Assembly (NCBI GenBank): GCA_963808725.1 | Contig: CAWEGO010000001.1 | Location: forward strand, 1 to 64,000 | DNA: 64,000 bases | From: JAHFUA01 sp963808725 | GTDB lineage: Bacteria > Acidobacteriota > Terriglobia > Terriglobales > Acidobacteriaceae | Direction of reading: 5' to 3' | Part shown: positions 8,058 through 15,928 of the stretch, piece after piece | Layout: the number at the start of each line of letters is the position of its first letter | How positions within the stretch are numbered: position 1 is the first letter of the stretch | Program-made: the position numbers and the translations under genes | The notes under the pieces: model-generated | What the model was told of the DNA's origin: nothing | Database searches by the model: none | Seen by the model: only the letters and a program-made list of their open reading frames with translations

Positions 8058-8276
8058 GGATCGCCTACTTCGATCCACCCGGGCAGATTCGGCGGTGGAA
8101 AAGTATACTCCTCCAGGGCACATTCCCAGGGGATCGGCCTGCCCTCGGCAGTGGCGTCTCACCCCTTGTCTTTGTTTCGCCGCCCGAGGTGCATGACACC
8201 TTCTGAACATTGCCGCGCTTGCGCAGTGCACAATACAATACGATCACTTCCAAGCGCCTAGCGTCTGCCGCTGCCC

Positions 8277-10829
8277 ATGTCTTCTGAGCTTGCCAAGCGT
8301 CTCGAACGTGCCGAGAAGGCCATCGCCAAAGGCAAGCCTGACCTCGCCCTGGAAGAGTACCTGGAGGCCCTGCGCGAGGATCCCAAGAACGACAAGGTGC
8401 GCGAGTCGGCGGCCGACCTGTACGTCACGCTGAATCGCCCGACGGATGCGGCCACCCTGCTCAGCCCGCTCTTCGACCGCCTGGCGTCGATCGGCGACAA
8501 CGCGCGCGCCGTCATCACCTTCAAGAAAATCGCGCGCCTGGCCACGCCGTCGGTCGAGCAGTGGTCCCGCTTCGGCCAATTGATCGAGAAATCCAGCCGC
8601 CGGGAGGCGCTGGACGCCTACGAGACCGCGGTCACCGGCTTGGAGCAGTCCGGGCGCCGGTTGGAAGCGGGTCCTATACTGCAACGCATCGTGGCGCTGG
8701 AGCCTACCGAGCAGAATTACCGGCGCGAAGGCGACCTGGCGCTCGACCTGGGCGACAACAAAGGTGCGGCGGCCGCGTTCTTCGAGGCGGGACGGATTGC
8801 GCGGCAAGCAGGCCACGACGGTATGACCTGGTTTCAGCAGGCGTATGCCGCCAACCCGGAGAATCTGCCGGTGGCGCTGGCTTACGGCCGCGGGCTGCTA
8901 AACCGCGGCGATGCCGTGCGGGTCATCACCGTGCTGGAGCGCTTCGCCGCGATCGCCTCCAGCAATCTGGAGCTGGGTGAAATCTATGGCCGCGCGTTGC
9001 TGGCCGCTGGCCGGGCCAGGGCGGCGGAACCGTTCATCTGGTCGCTCTATCACCGCGATCCCACTCAGTTGGGCTATGTAGAGCAATTGCTGCGGGCCTT
9101 CCTGAAGGCTCAGGAGCACGCTCCGGCGCTGGCACTGGCGCAAAGGCTGGAGGCCTCCGAGCACAAGCTGGGCCGCCGCCGTGAGTTCGCCAAGACCCTG
9201 AAAGATCTTGCCGACCAGTGCCTGCTGGACCTCGAGTTCCTGGAATATCTGGTGCAGGTCTTCAACAATGCCAGCCGTGAACACGATTATTGCAAGACTC
9301 TCCTGAAGCTGTTCGACTTGTATTACGCCGCCGGCAACTTCTTTAAGGCCGGCGATGCCCTGGATCGCGCCGCCGAGGTGGATCCCTACGAGCCCGGGCA
9401 CCAGCAACGCCTGGAGCGGCTGCGCGGGAAGATTGACAACCACCTTTTCAATGCGATCGCCAATCGCTTCCAGACGGCTTCCTCGGTCCGGGAACAGCAG
9501 CCCCAGTCGGCGCAGGAGGACGATCAGACCACGGTGCTGGAAGACCTGGTGCTGCAGGCGGAGATCTTCCTCCAGTACTCCATGCGCTCCAAGGCGCTGG
9601 AACGGCTGGAGCGCATCGGCAAGCTGTTCCCCTACGAAGAGGAGAAGAACCAGAAAATACAGCAGTTGTTCATTGCCGCTGGGTTTACGCCAAACTATAA
9701 AGGAGTGCCCCGCCCGGCGGGCATGCCGGCGCCGGCTGCTCCGGCGGCTTTGCCGCAACCCGCGATGCCAGCGGTGGCCAACGAAGATGCGGTGGACAAC
9801 ATCGCGCGGGTCACTGAGATCACCCGCAATATCTACCGGCAGGGCAACGTGAAAAGCGTGCTCTTCACCACCGTGAACGAGGTGGGACGGCACTGGCAGG
9901 TGAGCCGGTGTATCGCCGGGCTGTGCGTTCCTGGCAAGCCCCCTTCGGCGGCGCTGGAATATTGCGCGCCCAACGTACCGAAGTCGGAGGTGATGCCCAT
10001 CGTGAAGCTGATCGGGGCGGTGCTGCCGCTGGCCGAGCAGCGAGGCGTGGTTGCGCTTACCGATGCGGCCCATTCTCCGGAACTGGCGGCCATCCACACC
10101 GTGCTTGCGGCGCTGGACATTCGCTCCCTGCTGGCCGTTCCCTTGATGGACGGAGAGAGCGTCGTTGGCATCCTGATCCTGGAGCAGTGCGGCGCGCCAC
10201 GGCTGTGGCGCCAGAGCGACATCGTGGTGCTGAAGACCATCGCCGACCAGGTGGTGCAGGCCTTCCAGAATGCCCGCCTGCGCAGCCTGGTGAAGAACCT
10301 GGCGGTGACCGACGAGCGCTCCGGCCTGCTCAAGCGCTCGTCATATTTGGATGTGCTGCTCTCGGAGGCGCGGCGGGCGCAGCAGCAGAAGTCCACGGTG
10401 ACCGTCATGCTGTTCTACTTCGGCAAGGCCTCCGCCCTGGTGAGAGAGTGCGGGGAGGTAGCGGTGAAGGACATGATGCTGCAGGCCGGGCAGATCGTGA
10501 CCGCGAACATACGCCAGAGCGATATGGCCGTCCGCTACGATCTCACCACCATCGCCCTGATCCTTGCCGACACCGGCACCAAGAATTCTTTCTTCGTGGC
10601 CGACAAGATGCGTAAGGCGCTGGCCGCGGTGAAGATTCCCGGCAGCGATCGCGAGGCCACCCTGACGGTGGGAATTGCCGAAGCCGCCATCCAGCACAGC
10701 TTCGACCCGGTGGATATCGTGACCGAAGTCATCAACCGCGCCGAAGCCGCGCTGGAGGCCGCCAAAGCGGAAGGCGGCAACAAGGCCCACTCGATCGCGC
10801 CCAACCTGCAACCCATTGCCGTGGCGTGA
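8277..10829 (+). CDS. TPR - GAF - degenerate GGDEF protein
   Basis: An 850-residue cytoplasmic protein. Residues 1-470 are tetratricopeptide-like helical repeats (for example KGKPDLALEEYLEALREDPKN). A Pro/Ala linker at about 480-505 (PAPAAPAALPQPAMP) leads to a GAF domain at about 515-665, and then to a diguanylate-cyclase fold at 665-835. The catalytic loop there reads RYDLTTIALIL where RYGGDEF would stand, so cyclase activity is probably lost. It may bind a ligand or cyclic di-GMP and pass the signal through the TPR scaffold, but the partner is unknown. It has no signal peptide or transmembrane segment. Confidence 0.85.
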   Translation: MSSELAKRLERAEKAIAKGKPDLALEEYLEALREDPKNDKVRESAADLYVTLNRPTDAATLLSPLFDRLASIGDNARAVITFKKIARLATPSVEQWSRFGQLIEKSSRREALDAYETAVTGLEQSGRRLEAGPILQRIVALEPTEQNYRREGDLALDLGDNKGAAAAFFEAGRIARQAGHDGMTWFQQAYAANPENLPVALAYGRGLLNRGDAVRVITVLERFAAIASSNLELGEIYGRALLAAGRARAAEPFIWSLYHRDPTQLGYVEQLLRAFLKAQEHAPALALAQRLEASEHKLGRRREFAKTLKDLADQCLLDLEFLEYLVQVFNNASREHDYCKTLLKLFDLYYAAGNFFKAGDALDRAAEVDPYEPGHQQRLERLRGKIDNHLFNAIANRFQTASSVREQQPQSAQEDDQTTVLEDLVLQAEIFLQYSMRSKALERLERIGKLFPYEEEKNQKIQQLFIAAGFTPNYKGVPRPAGMPAPAAPAALPQPAMPAVANEDAVDNIARVTEITRNIYRQGNVKSVLFTTVNEVGRHWQVSRCIAGLCVPGKPPSAALEYCAPNVPKSEVMPIVKLIGAVLPLAEQRGVVALTDAAHSPELAAIHTVLAALDIRSLLAVPLMDGESVVGILILEQCGAPRLWRQSDIVVLKTIADQVVQAFQNARLRSLVKNLAVTDERSGLLKRSSYLDVLLSEARRAQQQKSTVTVMLFYFGKASALVRECGEVAVKDMMLQAGQIVTANIRQSDMAVRYDLTTIALILADTGTKNSFFVADKMRKALAAVKIPGSDREATLTVGIAEAAIQHSFDPVDIVTEVINRAEAALEAAKAEGGNKAHSIAPNLQPIAVA

Positions 10830-10892
10830 GAAAAACGCCACGATCCCCACGGATCATTTCGCAATCTGATGCATGACCTCAAATCAACAATT

Positions 10893-10918
10893 CCTCCGTG
10901 TCTCCGTGCCTCGGTGGT
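10893..10918. repeat. inverted repeat flanking the thiolase gene, left copy
   Basis: CCTCCGTGTCTCCGTG... lies in the 211-base gap before the thiolase. Its inverse, with about 3 mismatches over 26 bases, lies at 12245-12270 just after the gene. No other feature is seen in 10830-11040. Confidence 0.7.
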
Positions 10919-11040
10919 GGGCTACGCAAAAGGCGAGCAGCGTGCGCGACGCCTTCAACGCGTCCTTGCCGCTCCTCTTCGCCCGCTGCTAAACTTGCGG
11001 GTTTGGCAACACGCCCTTGCGGCTATTTGTGGTGCCCCCG

Positions 11041-12240
11041 ATGCTCAAGCCATCCGATATCGCCATCGTAAGCGGCGCGCGCACGCCGATGGCGCGCTAC
11101 TGCGGCGCGCTGCGCGATTTCACCGCCATGGAACTGGGCGCGATCGCGGGCAGGGAAGCGATCCGCCGCTCCGGTCTTGATCCCAAAGAGTTCGACCACT
11201 GCGTGATCGGCAACGCGCAGCAGACGTCGGGCGACGCGCTCTACGGCGCGCGCCACGTGGCGTTGCGAGCGGGATTGCCGATTGAAACGCCGGCGCTCAC
11301 GGTCAACCGGCTGTGCGGCTCGGGCATGCAGGCCATCGTGAGCGCGGCGCAGATGATCATGCTGGGCGAAGCGCGGACGGTGCTGGCAGGCGGGATGGAA
11401 TCCATGTCGCAGGCGCCGCACGTGGTCCGCGGCCTGCGCTGGGGCGTGGGCCTGGGCGAAGGCAAGCTGGAAGATTCGCTGATGGTGGCGCTGCTCGATT
11501 CCTATTGCGGGCTCTACATGGCGAACACCGCCGAGCTTTACGGCGAGCAGCAGGGCGTCACCCGCGAGATGCAGGACGAGTTCGCGCTGCGCTCGCAGCG
11601 CCTTGCGGGCGAGGCGCAGAAGGCGTGCCGCCTGCAGGAAGAGATCACGCCGGTTCCGCTCAAGAATCGCCGCGGCGAGCCGACAGGCGAGATGTTCGAT
11701 AAAGACGACCACCTCCGGCCCGAGACGACGATGGAAGGTCTCGCCAAGCTGAAGCCCGCGTTCGGGAAGAACGGCACGGTGACTGCGGGCAACGCTAGCG
11801 GCATCGTGGACGGCGGCGCAGCGGTAGTGGTGATGTCCACGGAAGACGCGCAGAAGCGCGGACTGAAGCCGCTGGGGCGGATCGTGAGCTGGGGCATCGC
11901 CGGGGTGGATCCGAAGATCATGGGTCGCGGACCGGTGCCGGCCTCGCGCATCGCCCTCGAAAAAGCCGGGCTCAAGCTGGGCGACATCGACCTGATCGAA
12001 GTGAATGAGGCGTTTGCAGCACAGTATCTCGCCGTCGAGAAAGAGCTAGGCCTCGATCGCGAGAAGGTCAACGTGAACGGCGGAGCGATTGCGCTGGGGC
12101 ATCCGCTGGGCGCGACGGGAACGCGGCTGGTGCTCACGCTGCTCTACGAGCTGCGGCGGCGGAAGGAAAAATATGGGCTGGCGACGGCGTGCATTGGCGG
12201 AGGACAAGGGATCGCGGTGATTGTGGAGAGCCTACAGTAG
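11041..12240 (+). CDS. acetyl-CoA acetyltransferase / thiolase
   Basis: A 399-residue thiolase starting at MLKPSDIAIVSGARTPM. The nucleophile Cys92 is in NRLCGSGMQ, His354 in GHPLGATGTR and Cys384 in ACIGGGQG, so the active site is complete. It condenses two acetyl-CoA to acetoacetyl-CoA or cleaves 3-ketoacyl-CoA. With the two next genes it forms a C4 acyl-CoA module (3-ketoacyl, 3-hydroxyacyl, enoyl) usable for beta-oxidation or, in reverse, for butyrate or hydroxybutyrate synthesis. The direction cannot be told from sequence. Confidence 0.92.
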   Translation: MLKPSDIAIVSGARTPMARYCGALRDFTAMELGAIAGREAIRRSGLDPKEFDHCVIGNAQQTSGDALYGARHVALRAGLPIETPALTVNRLCGSGMQAIVSAAQMIMLGEARTVLAGGMESMSQAPHVVRGLRWGVGLGEGKLEDSLMVALLDSYCGLYMANTAELYGEQQGVTREMQDEFALRSQRLAGEAQKACRLQEEITPVPLKNRRGEPTGEMFDKDDHLRPETTMEGLAKLKPAFGKNGTVTAGNASGIVDGGAAVVVMSTEDAQKRGLKPLGRIVSWGIAGVDPKIMGRGPVPASRIALEKAGLKLGDIDLIEVNEAFAAQYLAVEKELGLDREKVNVNGGAIALGHPLGATGTRLVLTLLYELRRRKEKYGLATACIGGGQGIAVIVESLQ

Positions 12241-12244
12241 TTTC

Positions 12245-12270
12245 ACCACGGAAACACGGAGACACGGAGG
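12245..12270. repeat. inverted repeat flanking the thiolase gene, right copy
   Basis: ACCACGGAAACACGGAGA... is nearly the reverse complement of 10893-10918. It is followed by a short imperfect tandem (ATTTGCGATTTGTGATTTCTGATTTGTG) running to within 20 bases of the next start codon. Confidence 0.7.
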
Positions 12271-12316
12271 ATTTGCGATTTGTGATTTCTGATTTGTGAG
12301 TGTGAGAGGCAATCAT

Positions 12317-13198
12317 ATGGAAATAAAGAAAGTCGGGGTGCTCGGCTGTGGTCTGATGGGCTCCGGTATCGCCCAAGTCACGGCCACCGCCGGGTTCGAC
12401 GTCACCGTGCTTGAGGTCGAGCAGAAGTTCCTGGATAAGGGCTTCGCCGGCATCGAGAAGTCGCTGGCCAAGTTCGCGGAAAAGGGCACGATCACCGGGC
12501 AGCAGAAAGACGAGATCCGCGGGCGGCTCAAGGGCACCACCAACGCCCAGGACCTGCGCGACTGCGACCTCGTGATCGAGGCCATCATCGAGAACCTGGA
12601 AGAGAAGAAGAAGATGTACACGGCGATTGATGCGGTGGTGAGGAAGGACGCAATCTTTGCGAGCAACACGTCATCCATCTCCATCACCGAGTTGATGGCG
12701 GCCACCAAGCGCCCGGAGCGGTTTGTGGGGCTGCACTTCTTCAATCCCGTGCCGCTGATGAAACTGGTGGAAGTGGTGCGGACGATCGCGGCCGCGAACG
12801 ATGTGTACGAGGCTGTTTTCGACTTCGCCAGGAAGCTGGGCAAAGTGCCGGTCAGGACCAGCGACAAGACCGGATTCATCGTGAACCGGTTGCTGGTGCC
12901 GTATCTGCTCGACGCCATCCGTGCGTACGAAGAGGGCGTGGGTTCAATCCCGGACATCGACCAGGCCATGAAACTGGGCTGCGGCTATCCCATGGGGCCG
13001 TTCACACTGCTCGATTTCGTCGGGCTCGATACCACGTACTACATCACCCACGTGATGTATGACGAGTTTAAGGAGCGAAGGTTCGCGTCTCCGCCGTTAT
13101 TAAAGCGCCTGGTTATGGCGGGCTGGTACGGCCGCAAGACGGGCAAGGGGTTCTACGATTATACGGACCCGAATAATCCGGCGCCGGGGAAGTTCTAG
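12317..13198 (+). CDS. 3-hydroxybutyryl-CoA dehydrogenase
   Basis: A 293-residue NAD(P)-dependent dehydrogenase. ATG 12317 is favoured: GAGAGG lies 7 bases upstream and the Rossmann motif follows at once (GVLGCGLMGSGIAQ, residues 7-20). SNTSS at 116-120 and HFFNP at 140-144 provide the conserved Ser, His and Asn of the family; GFIVNRLLVPYL links to the helical C-terminal domain. It interconverts acetoacetyl-CoA and 3-hydroxybutyryl-CoA between the flanking thiolase and enoyl-CoA hydratase. Confidence 0.93.
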   Translation: MEIKKVGVLGCGLMGSGIAQVTATAGFDVTVLEVEQKFLDKGFAGIEKSLAKFAEKGTITGQQKDEIRGRLKGTTNAQDLRDCDLVIEAIIENLEEKKKMYTAIDAVVRKDAIFASNTSSISITELMAATKRPERFVGLHFFNPVPLMKLVEVVRTIAAANDVYEAVFDFARKLGKVPVRTSDKTGFIVNRLLVPYLLDAIRAYEEGVGSIPDIDQAMKLGCGYPMGPFTLLDFVGLDTTYYITHVMYDEFKERRFASPPLLKRLVMAGWYGRKTGKGFYDYTDPNNPAPGKF

Positions 13199-13275
13199 TC
13201 AGCCGTTTCATGTTTCAAAAGTCACGTTGTCATGTTGCTGCTCACGACTAACGACCAACGACTGGAGTTCTTCTT

Positions 13276-14079
13276 ATGGCTGCATCTGCAACGCTTACGC
13301 AATTTGAAAATGCTCTCTATGACAAGAAAGATCACATCGCCTACATCACCGTCAATCGTCCCAAAGTGCTGAACGCTCTCAACCTGCCCACCATGGAGGA
13401 TCTGCGGCGCGCATTCACCGCGGCCAAGGACGATCCTGAAGTCCGGGTGGTGATCCTCACCGGTGCAGGGGAGAAAGCGTTCGTCGCCGGTGCCGACATC
13501 AGCGAACTGCAGAAGCATACGCCCATCGAAGGCAAGGAATGGACGCACGTCGGCCAGTCCGTGCTCGACCTGATCGAAAATCTAGGCAAGCCGGTGATCG
13601 CGTGCGTCAACGGTTTCGCCTTGGGCGGCGGGTGCGAGATCGCATTGGCTTGCACTATGCGGATCGCCAGCGAGAACGCGAAGCTGGGCCAGCCCGAGGT
13701 CAAGCTGGGAGTCATTCCTGGCTACGGCGGAACGCAGCGCTTGCCGCGGCTGGTAGGCAAGGGCTTGGCCATGCAGCTCGTGCTGACGGGTGAGATGATC
13801 TCCGCGCAGGAAGCCTATCGCACCGGGCTGGTAAACGAAGTGGTGGCGGCCGCCGAGCTGATCCCACGCGCCGAAGCCATCGCCAAGAAGATTATCGCCA
13901 ACGCGCCGCTGGCGGTGCAGTACGCGATGGAAGCCGTCAACCATGGCATGGACCTGCCGCTGAAGGAAGGCCTCTATCTCGAAGCCACGCTGTTCGGCGT
14001 GATCTGCGCCACCGAGGACAAGAACGAGGGCACGACAGCGTTCCTCGAGAAGCGGGCCGCGAACTTCAAAGGCAAGTAG
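13276..14079 (+). CDS. enoyl-CoA hydratase / crotonase
   Basis: A 267-residue crotonase-fold protein. Oxyanion-hole segments FVAGADI (69-75) and NGFALGGGCE are present. The two catalytic glutamates are Glu121 (GGGCEIALAC) and Glu141 (QPEVKLGVIPGYGGTQ). It hydrates crotonyl-CoA to 3-hydroxybutyryl-CoA and completes the three-gene C4 module. The 77-base gap before it contains short word repeats (AACGACCAACGACTGG) related to a string at 38188-38206. No separate promoter was identified. Confidence 0.93.
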   Translation: MAASATLTQFENALYDKKDHIAYITVNRPKVLNALNLPTMEDLRRAFTAAKDDPEVRVVILTGAGEKAFVAGADISELQKHTPIEGKEWTHVGQSVLDLIENLGKPVIACVNGFALGGGCEIALACTMRIASENAKLGQPEVKLGVIPGYGGTQRLPRLVGKGLAMQLVLTGEMISAQEAYRTGLVNEVVAAAELIPRAEAIAKKIIANAPLAVQYAMEAVNHGMDLPLKEGLYLEATLFGVICATEDKNEGTTAFLEKRAANFKGK

Positions 14080-14150
14080 AATCGGGTGATCGGGTCATCG
14101 GGTGATCTATTGCCTGGGGGACCGATCACCCGATTAGCCGATGACCCGAT
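14080..14150. repeat. intergenic inverted repeat, GGGTGATCGGGTCATC family
   Basis: Left arm ATCGGGTGATCGGGTCAT... (14081-14107) pairs with right arm GATCACCCGATTAGCC... (14124-14150). The right arm overlaps the ATG (14149) of the next gene. Related copies: 30817-30856, 39070-39137, 57340-57425. Confidence 0.85.
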
Positions 14151-15090
14151 GATTAAATCCATCCACAAGCTGCTGGTCCTCAAGCGCGAGGCTGACTTTC
14201 ACGCGTTGGCGGACTTCTTCGACGCGCTGGGGCTGGCGCGGGGCGAATCCTGGAAGGGGCGGCGCAGTCAGGGCATCAAGCTGGACGCGCCGGAGGCCGG
14301 GGTAGAGATCGGCATGGGAAAGGGCTTCCCCGAGGCCGACTTGGTGGTCGAGTGCGACTCGGCGGACGTCCTACACGACCTAGCGAAGCGCCGCGGTTTC
14401 CGGATTGCGCAAGAGATCGCCGATCACGACTGGGGCGCGCGCATGTTCACGCTGGAGCTGCCGGCGGGCGCGGGACGGCTGGCCATCTTTTCCTACAATC
14501 AGGACTGGCGTGCGAAGCCCCAAGCAGGCGAGGGCAGGCTCAATGCCTCAGGCAAGCGTTTCGGCATTGTCGTCAGCCGGTTCAACGCGTTCATCACCGA
14601 GCGGCTGCTGGCGGGCGCTTTGGAGGCGCTGCGGCGGGCCGGGGCACGCAGCCGGGACATCCACGTGGTGCGGGTGCCTGGGGCGTTCGAAGTGGCGTCG
14701 GCGGGGCGGGATGTTGCGGCCAGCGGAAAGGTGGATGCCGTAATCTGCCTGGCGTGCATCATCCGCGGAGAAACCTCGCATTACGAGCATCTGGCCCACG
14801 AGGTAACACGCGGCATCGGACAATCTGCGCAGGAAACGGGCGTGCCTCACGCCTACGGTGTCCTGACTTGCGATTCGCTGGAGCAGGCGATCGATCGCGC
14901 AGGCCTGAAAATGGGCAACAAGGGCTGGGACGCGGCGCTCTCGGCGGTGGAGATGGCCAGCTTGAAAGTTACCAGTCGCACGTCGCCGGTCGCCAGGAGG
15001 ACAGCGCTCAGCAATCAACATTCAGCAATCAGCCAAGGCGGCTTGCGTTCCCATATTACACACAACAAAAAGCGTGGGCCTCGAAGATGA
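14149..15090 (+). CDS. ribH: VOC-like domain fused to 6,7-dimethyl-8-ribityllumazine synthase
   Basis: A 313-residue protein. Residues 1-120 resemble a glyoxalase/VOC domain (DFFDALGLARGESWKG..., DHDWGARMFTLELPAGAGRL). After a short linker, 133-272 are lumazine synthase: SRFN (143-146), the GAFE site at 178-181, and RGETSHYEH with the catalytic His at 211. The enzyme makes the riboflavin precursor from a ribityl-pyrimidine and dihydroxybutanone phosphate. The last ~35 residues (LSNQHSAISQ...) are encoded by an intergenic repeat and are probably not native. It precedes nusB, a common order for ribH. No known role for the fused domain. Confidence 0.85.
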   Translation: MIKSIHKLLVLKREADFHALADFFDALGLARGESWKGRRSQGIKLDAPEAGVEIGMGKGFPEADLVVECDSADVLHDLAKRRGFRIAQEIADHDWGARMFTLELPAGAGRLAIFSYNQDWRAKPQAGEGRLNASGKRFGIVVSRFNAFITERLLAGALEALRRAGARSRDIHVVRVPGAFEVASAGRDVAASGKVDAVICLACIIRGETSHYEHLAHEVTRGIGQSAQETGVPHAYGVLTCDSLEQAIDRAGLKMGNKGWDAALSAVEMASLKVTSRTSPVARRTALSNQHSAISQGGLRSHITHNKKRGPRR

Positions 15091-15123
15091 CACTGAGTGC
15101 TGATTGCTGAGTGCTGATCGCTC
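15005..15123. repeat. inverted repeat, CAGCAATCAGCA family
   Basis: Left arm GCTCAGCAATCAACATTCAG... (15005-15033) is complementary to GAGTGCTGATTGCTGAGTG... (15094-15123), about 60 bases later. The left arm lies within the ribH reading frame, and the right arm ends 2 bases before the nusB ATG. Confidence 0.85.
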
Positions 15124-15125
15124 AC

Positions 15126-15551
15126 ATGGGTACCCGACGCAAATCCCGCGAGCTGGCACTGCAGATGCTTTTCCAGGCGGACATGGGCAAGCAGAACAAG
15201 GAAGAAGTCCGCCGCAGCTTCTGGAGCGAGCGGGCCGAGGTGGAGCGGGAGACGCGCGGATTTGCCGACGGCCTGTTCGTCGTGGCCAGCGACCGCGGCG
15301 GGGAGATTGATCCCATGATCGAGCGCCACGCCGAGCACTGGCGCATGGACCGCATGGCGGCGGTGGACCGCAATATCCTGCGGCTGGGGGTGGCCGAGTT
15401 CCTGGGCTACCCGGAGACGCCACGCCCGGTGGTTATCAACGAGGCGCTAGAGATCGCGCGCCGGTTCTCGGCCCCGGAGTCGGTGCAGTTCATCAATGGC
15501 GTGCTGGACAGCGTGGCGCGGGAGCTGGAGGCACTGCCGAAATCGTCGTAA
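15126..15551 (+). CDS. nusB: transcription antitermination factor NusB
   Basis: A 141-residue all-helical NusB. ATG 15126 gives MGTRRKSRELALQMLFQAD, the standard opening (an upstream in-frame ATG adds only five residues from the repeat). Conserved later segments are MAAVDRNILRLGVAEFL and PRPVVINEALEIARRFSAPESVQFINGVLD. With NusE (S10, encoded at 24302-24631) it binds boxA RNA in rRNA antitermination complexes. The ribH-nusB order is widespread. Confidence 0.95.
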   Translation: MGTRRKSRELALQMLFQADMGKQNKEEVRRSFWSERAEVERETRGFADGLFVVASDRGGEIDPMIERHAEHWRMDRMAAVDRNILRLGVAEFLGYPETPRPVVINEALEIARRFSAPESVQFINGVLDSVARELEALPKSS

Positions 15552-15562
15552 TCCCGAAAGAC

Positions 15563-15826
15563 ATGATCTGGACCGACGAAGCGCGCGAGATCATCCAGGA
15601 CCTGCTGCAGGAACTTCCTCTGCCGGTGCGCGGCGGGGTGGAGGAAGAGGCCAAGTACCGGGCGGAAAGCCTCGGGGAACAGGCGTCCGCCACCCGGGTG
15701 GGCCTGGAGATCGCGGTGCGCGCCTTTATCGAGTCCACTCCGCGTGATCTGCGCGAGCGCCTAAAGCATACCCTCTCCTACAAAGGCATCGATCCTGAAG
15801 ACTACGAAACCGCCTTCTCTTCGTGA
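15563..15826 (+). CDS. PCP_red-like small protein
   Basis: An 87-residue protein 11 bases after nusB. WTDEAREIIQDLLQELPLPVRGGVEEEAKYRAESLGEQ-type spacing (Trp, then P-x-P-VR, then a helix ending in AT-R-VGLEIA) resembles the PCP_red helical domain found at the end of light-independent protochlorophyllide reductase and as stand-alone proteins. Function of stand-alone copies is unknown. The C-terminus (LSYKGIDPEDYETAFSS) is polar. Probably cotranscribed with nusB. Confidence 0.5.
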   Translation: MIWTDEAREIIQDLLQELPLPVRGGVEEEAKYRAESLGEQASATRVGLEIAVRAFIESTPRDLRERLKHTLSYKGIDPEDYETAFSS

Positions 15827-15842
15827 AACATCCCGCCGAGAA

Positions 15843-15924
15843 TTGAGTCATTGAGCCATTGGATCATTGAAAACCAGAGAACCCGACTTCCACTGGCTCA
15901 ATGACCCAATGAGAATGACTCAAT
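15843..15924. repeat. inverted repeat between convergent genes, TGAGTCATTGAGCC family
   Basis: Left arm GAGTCATTGAGCCATTGG... (15845-15870) pairs with TGGCTCAATGACCCAATG... (15893-15924). It fills the gap between two convergent genes and could fold into a long hairpin on either transcript, so it may also terminate transcription. Confidence 0.8.
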
Positions 15925-15928
15925 CCTC

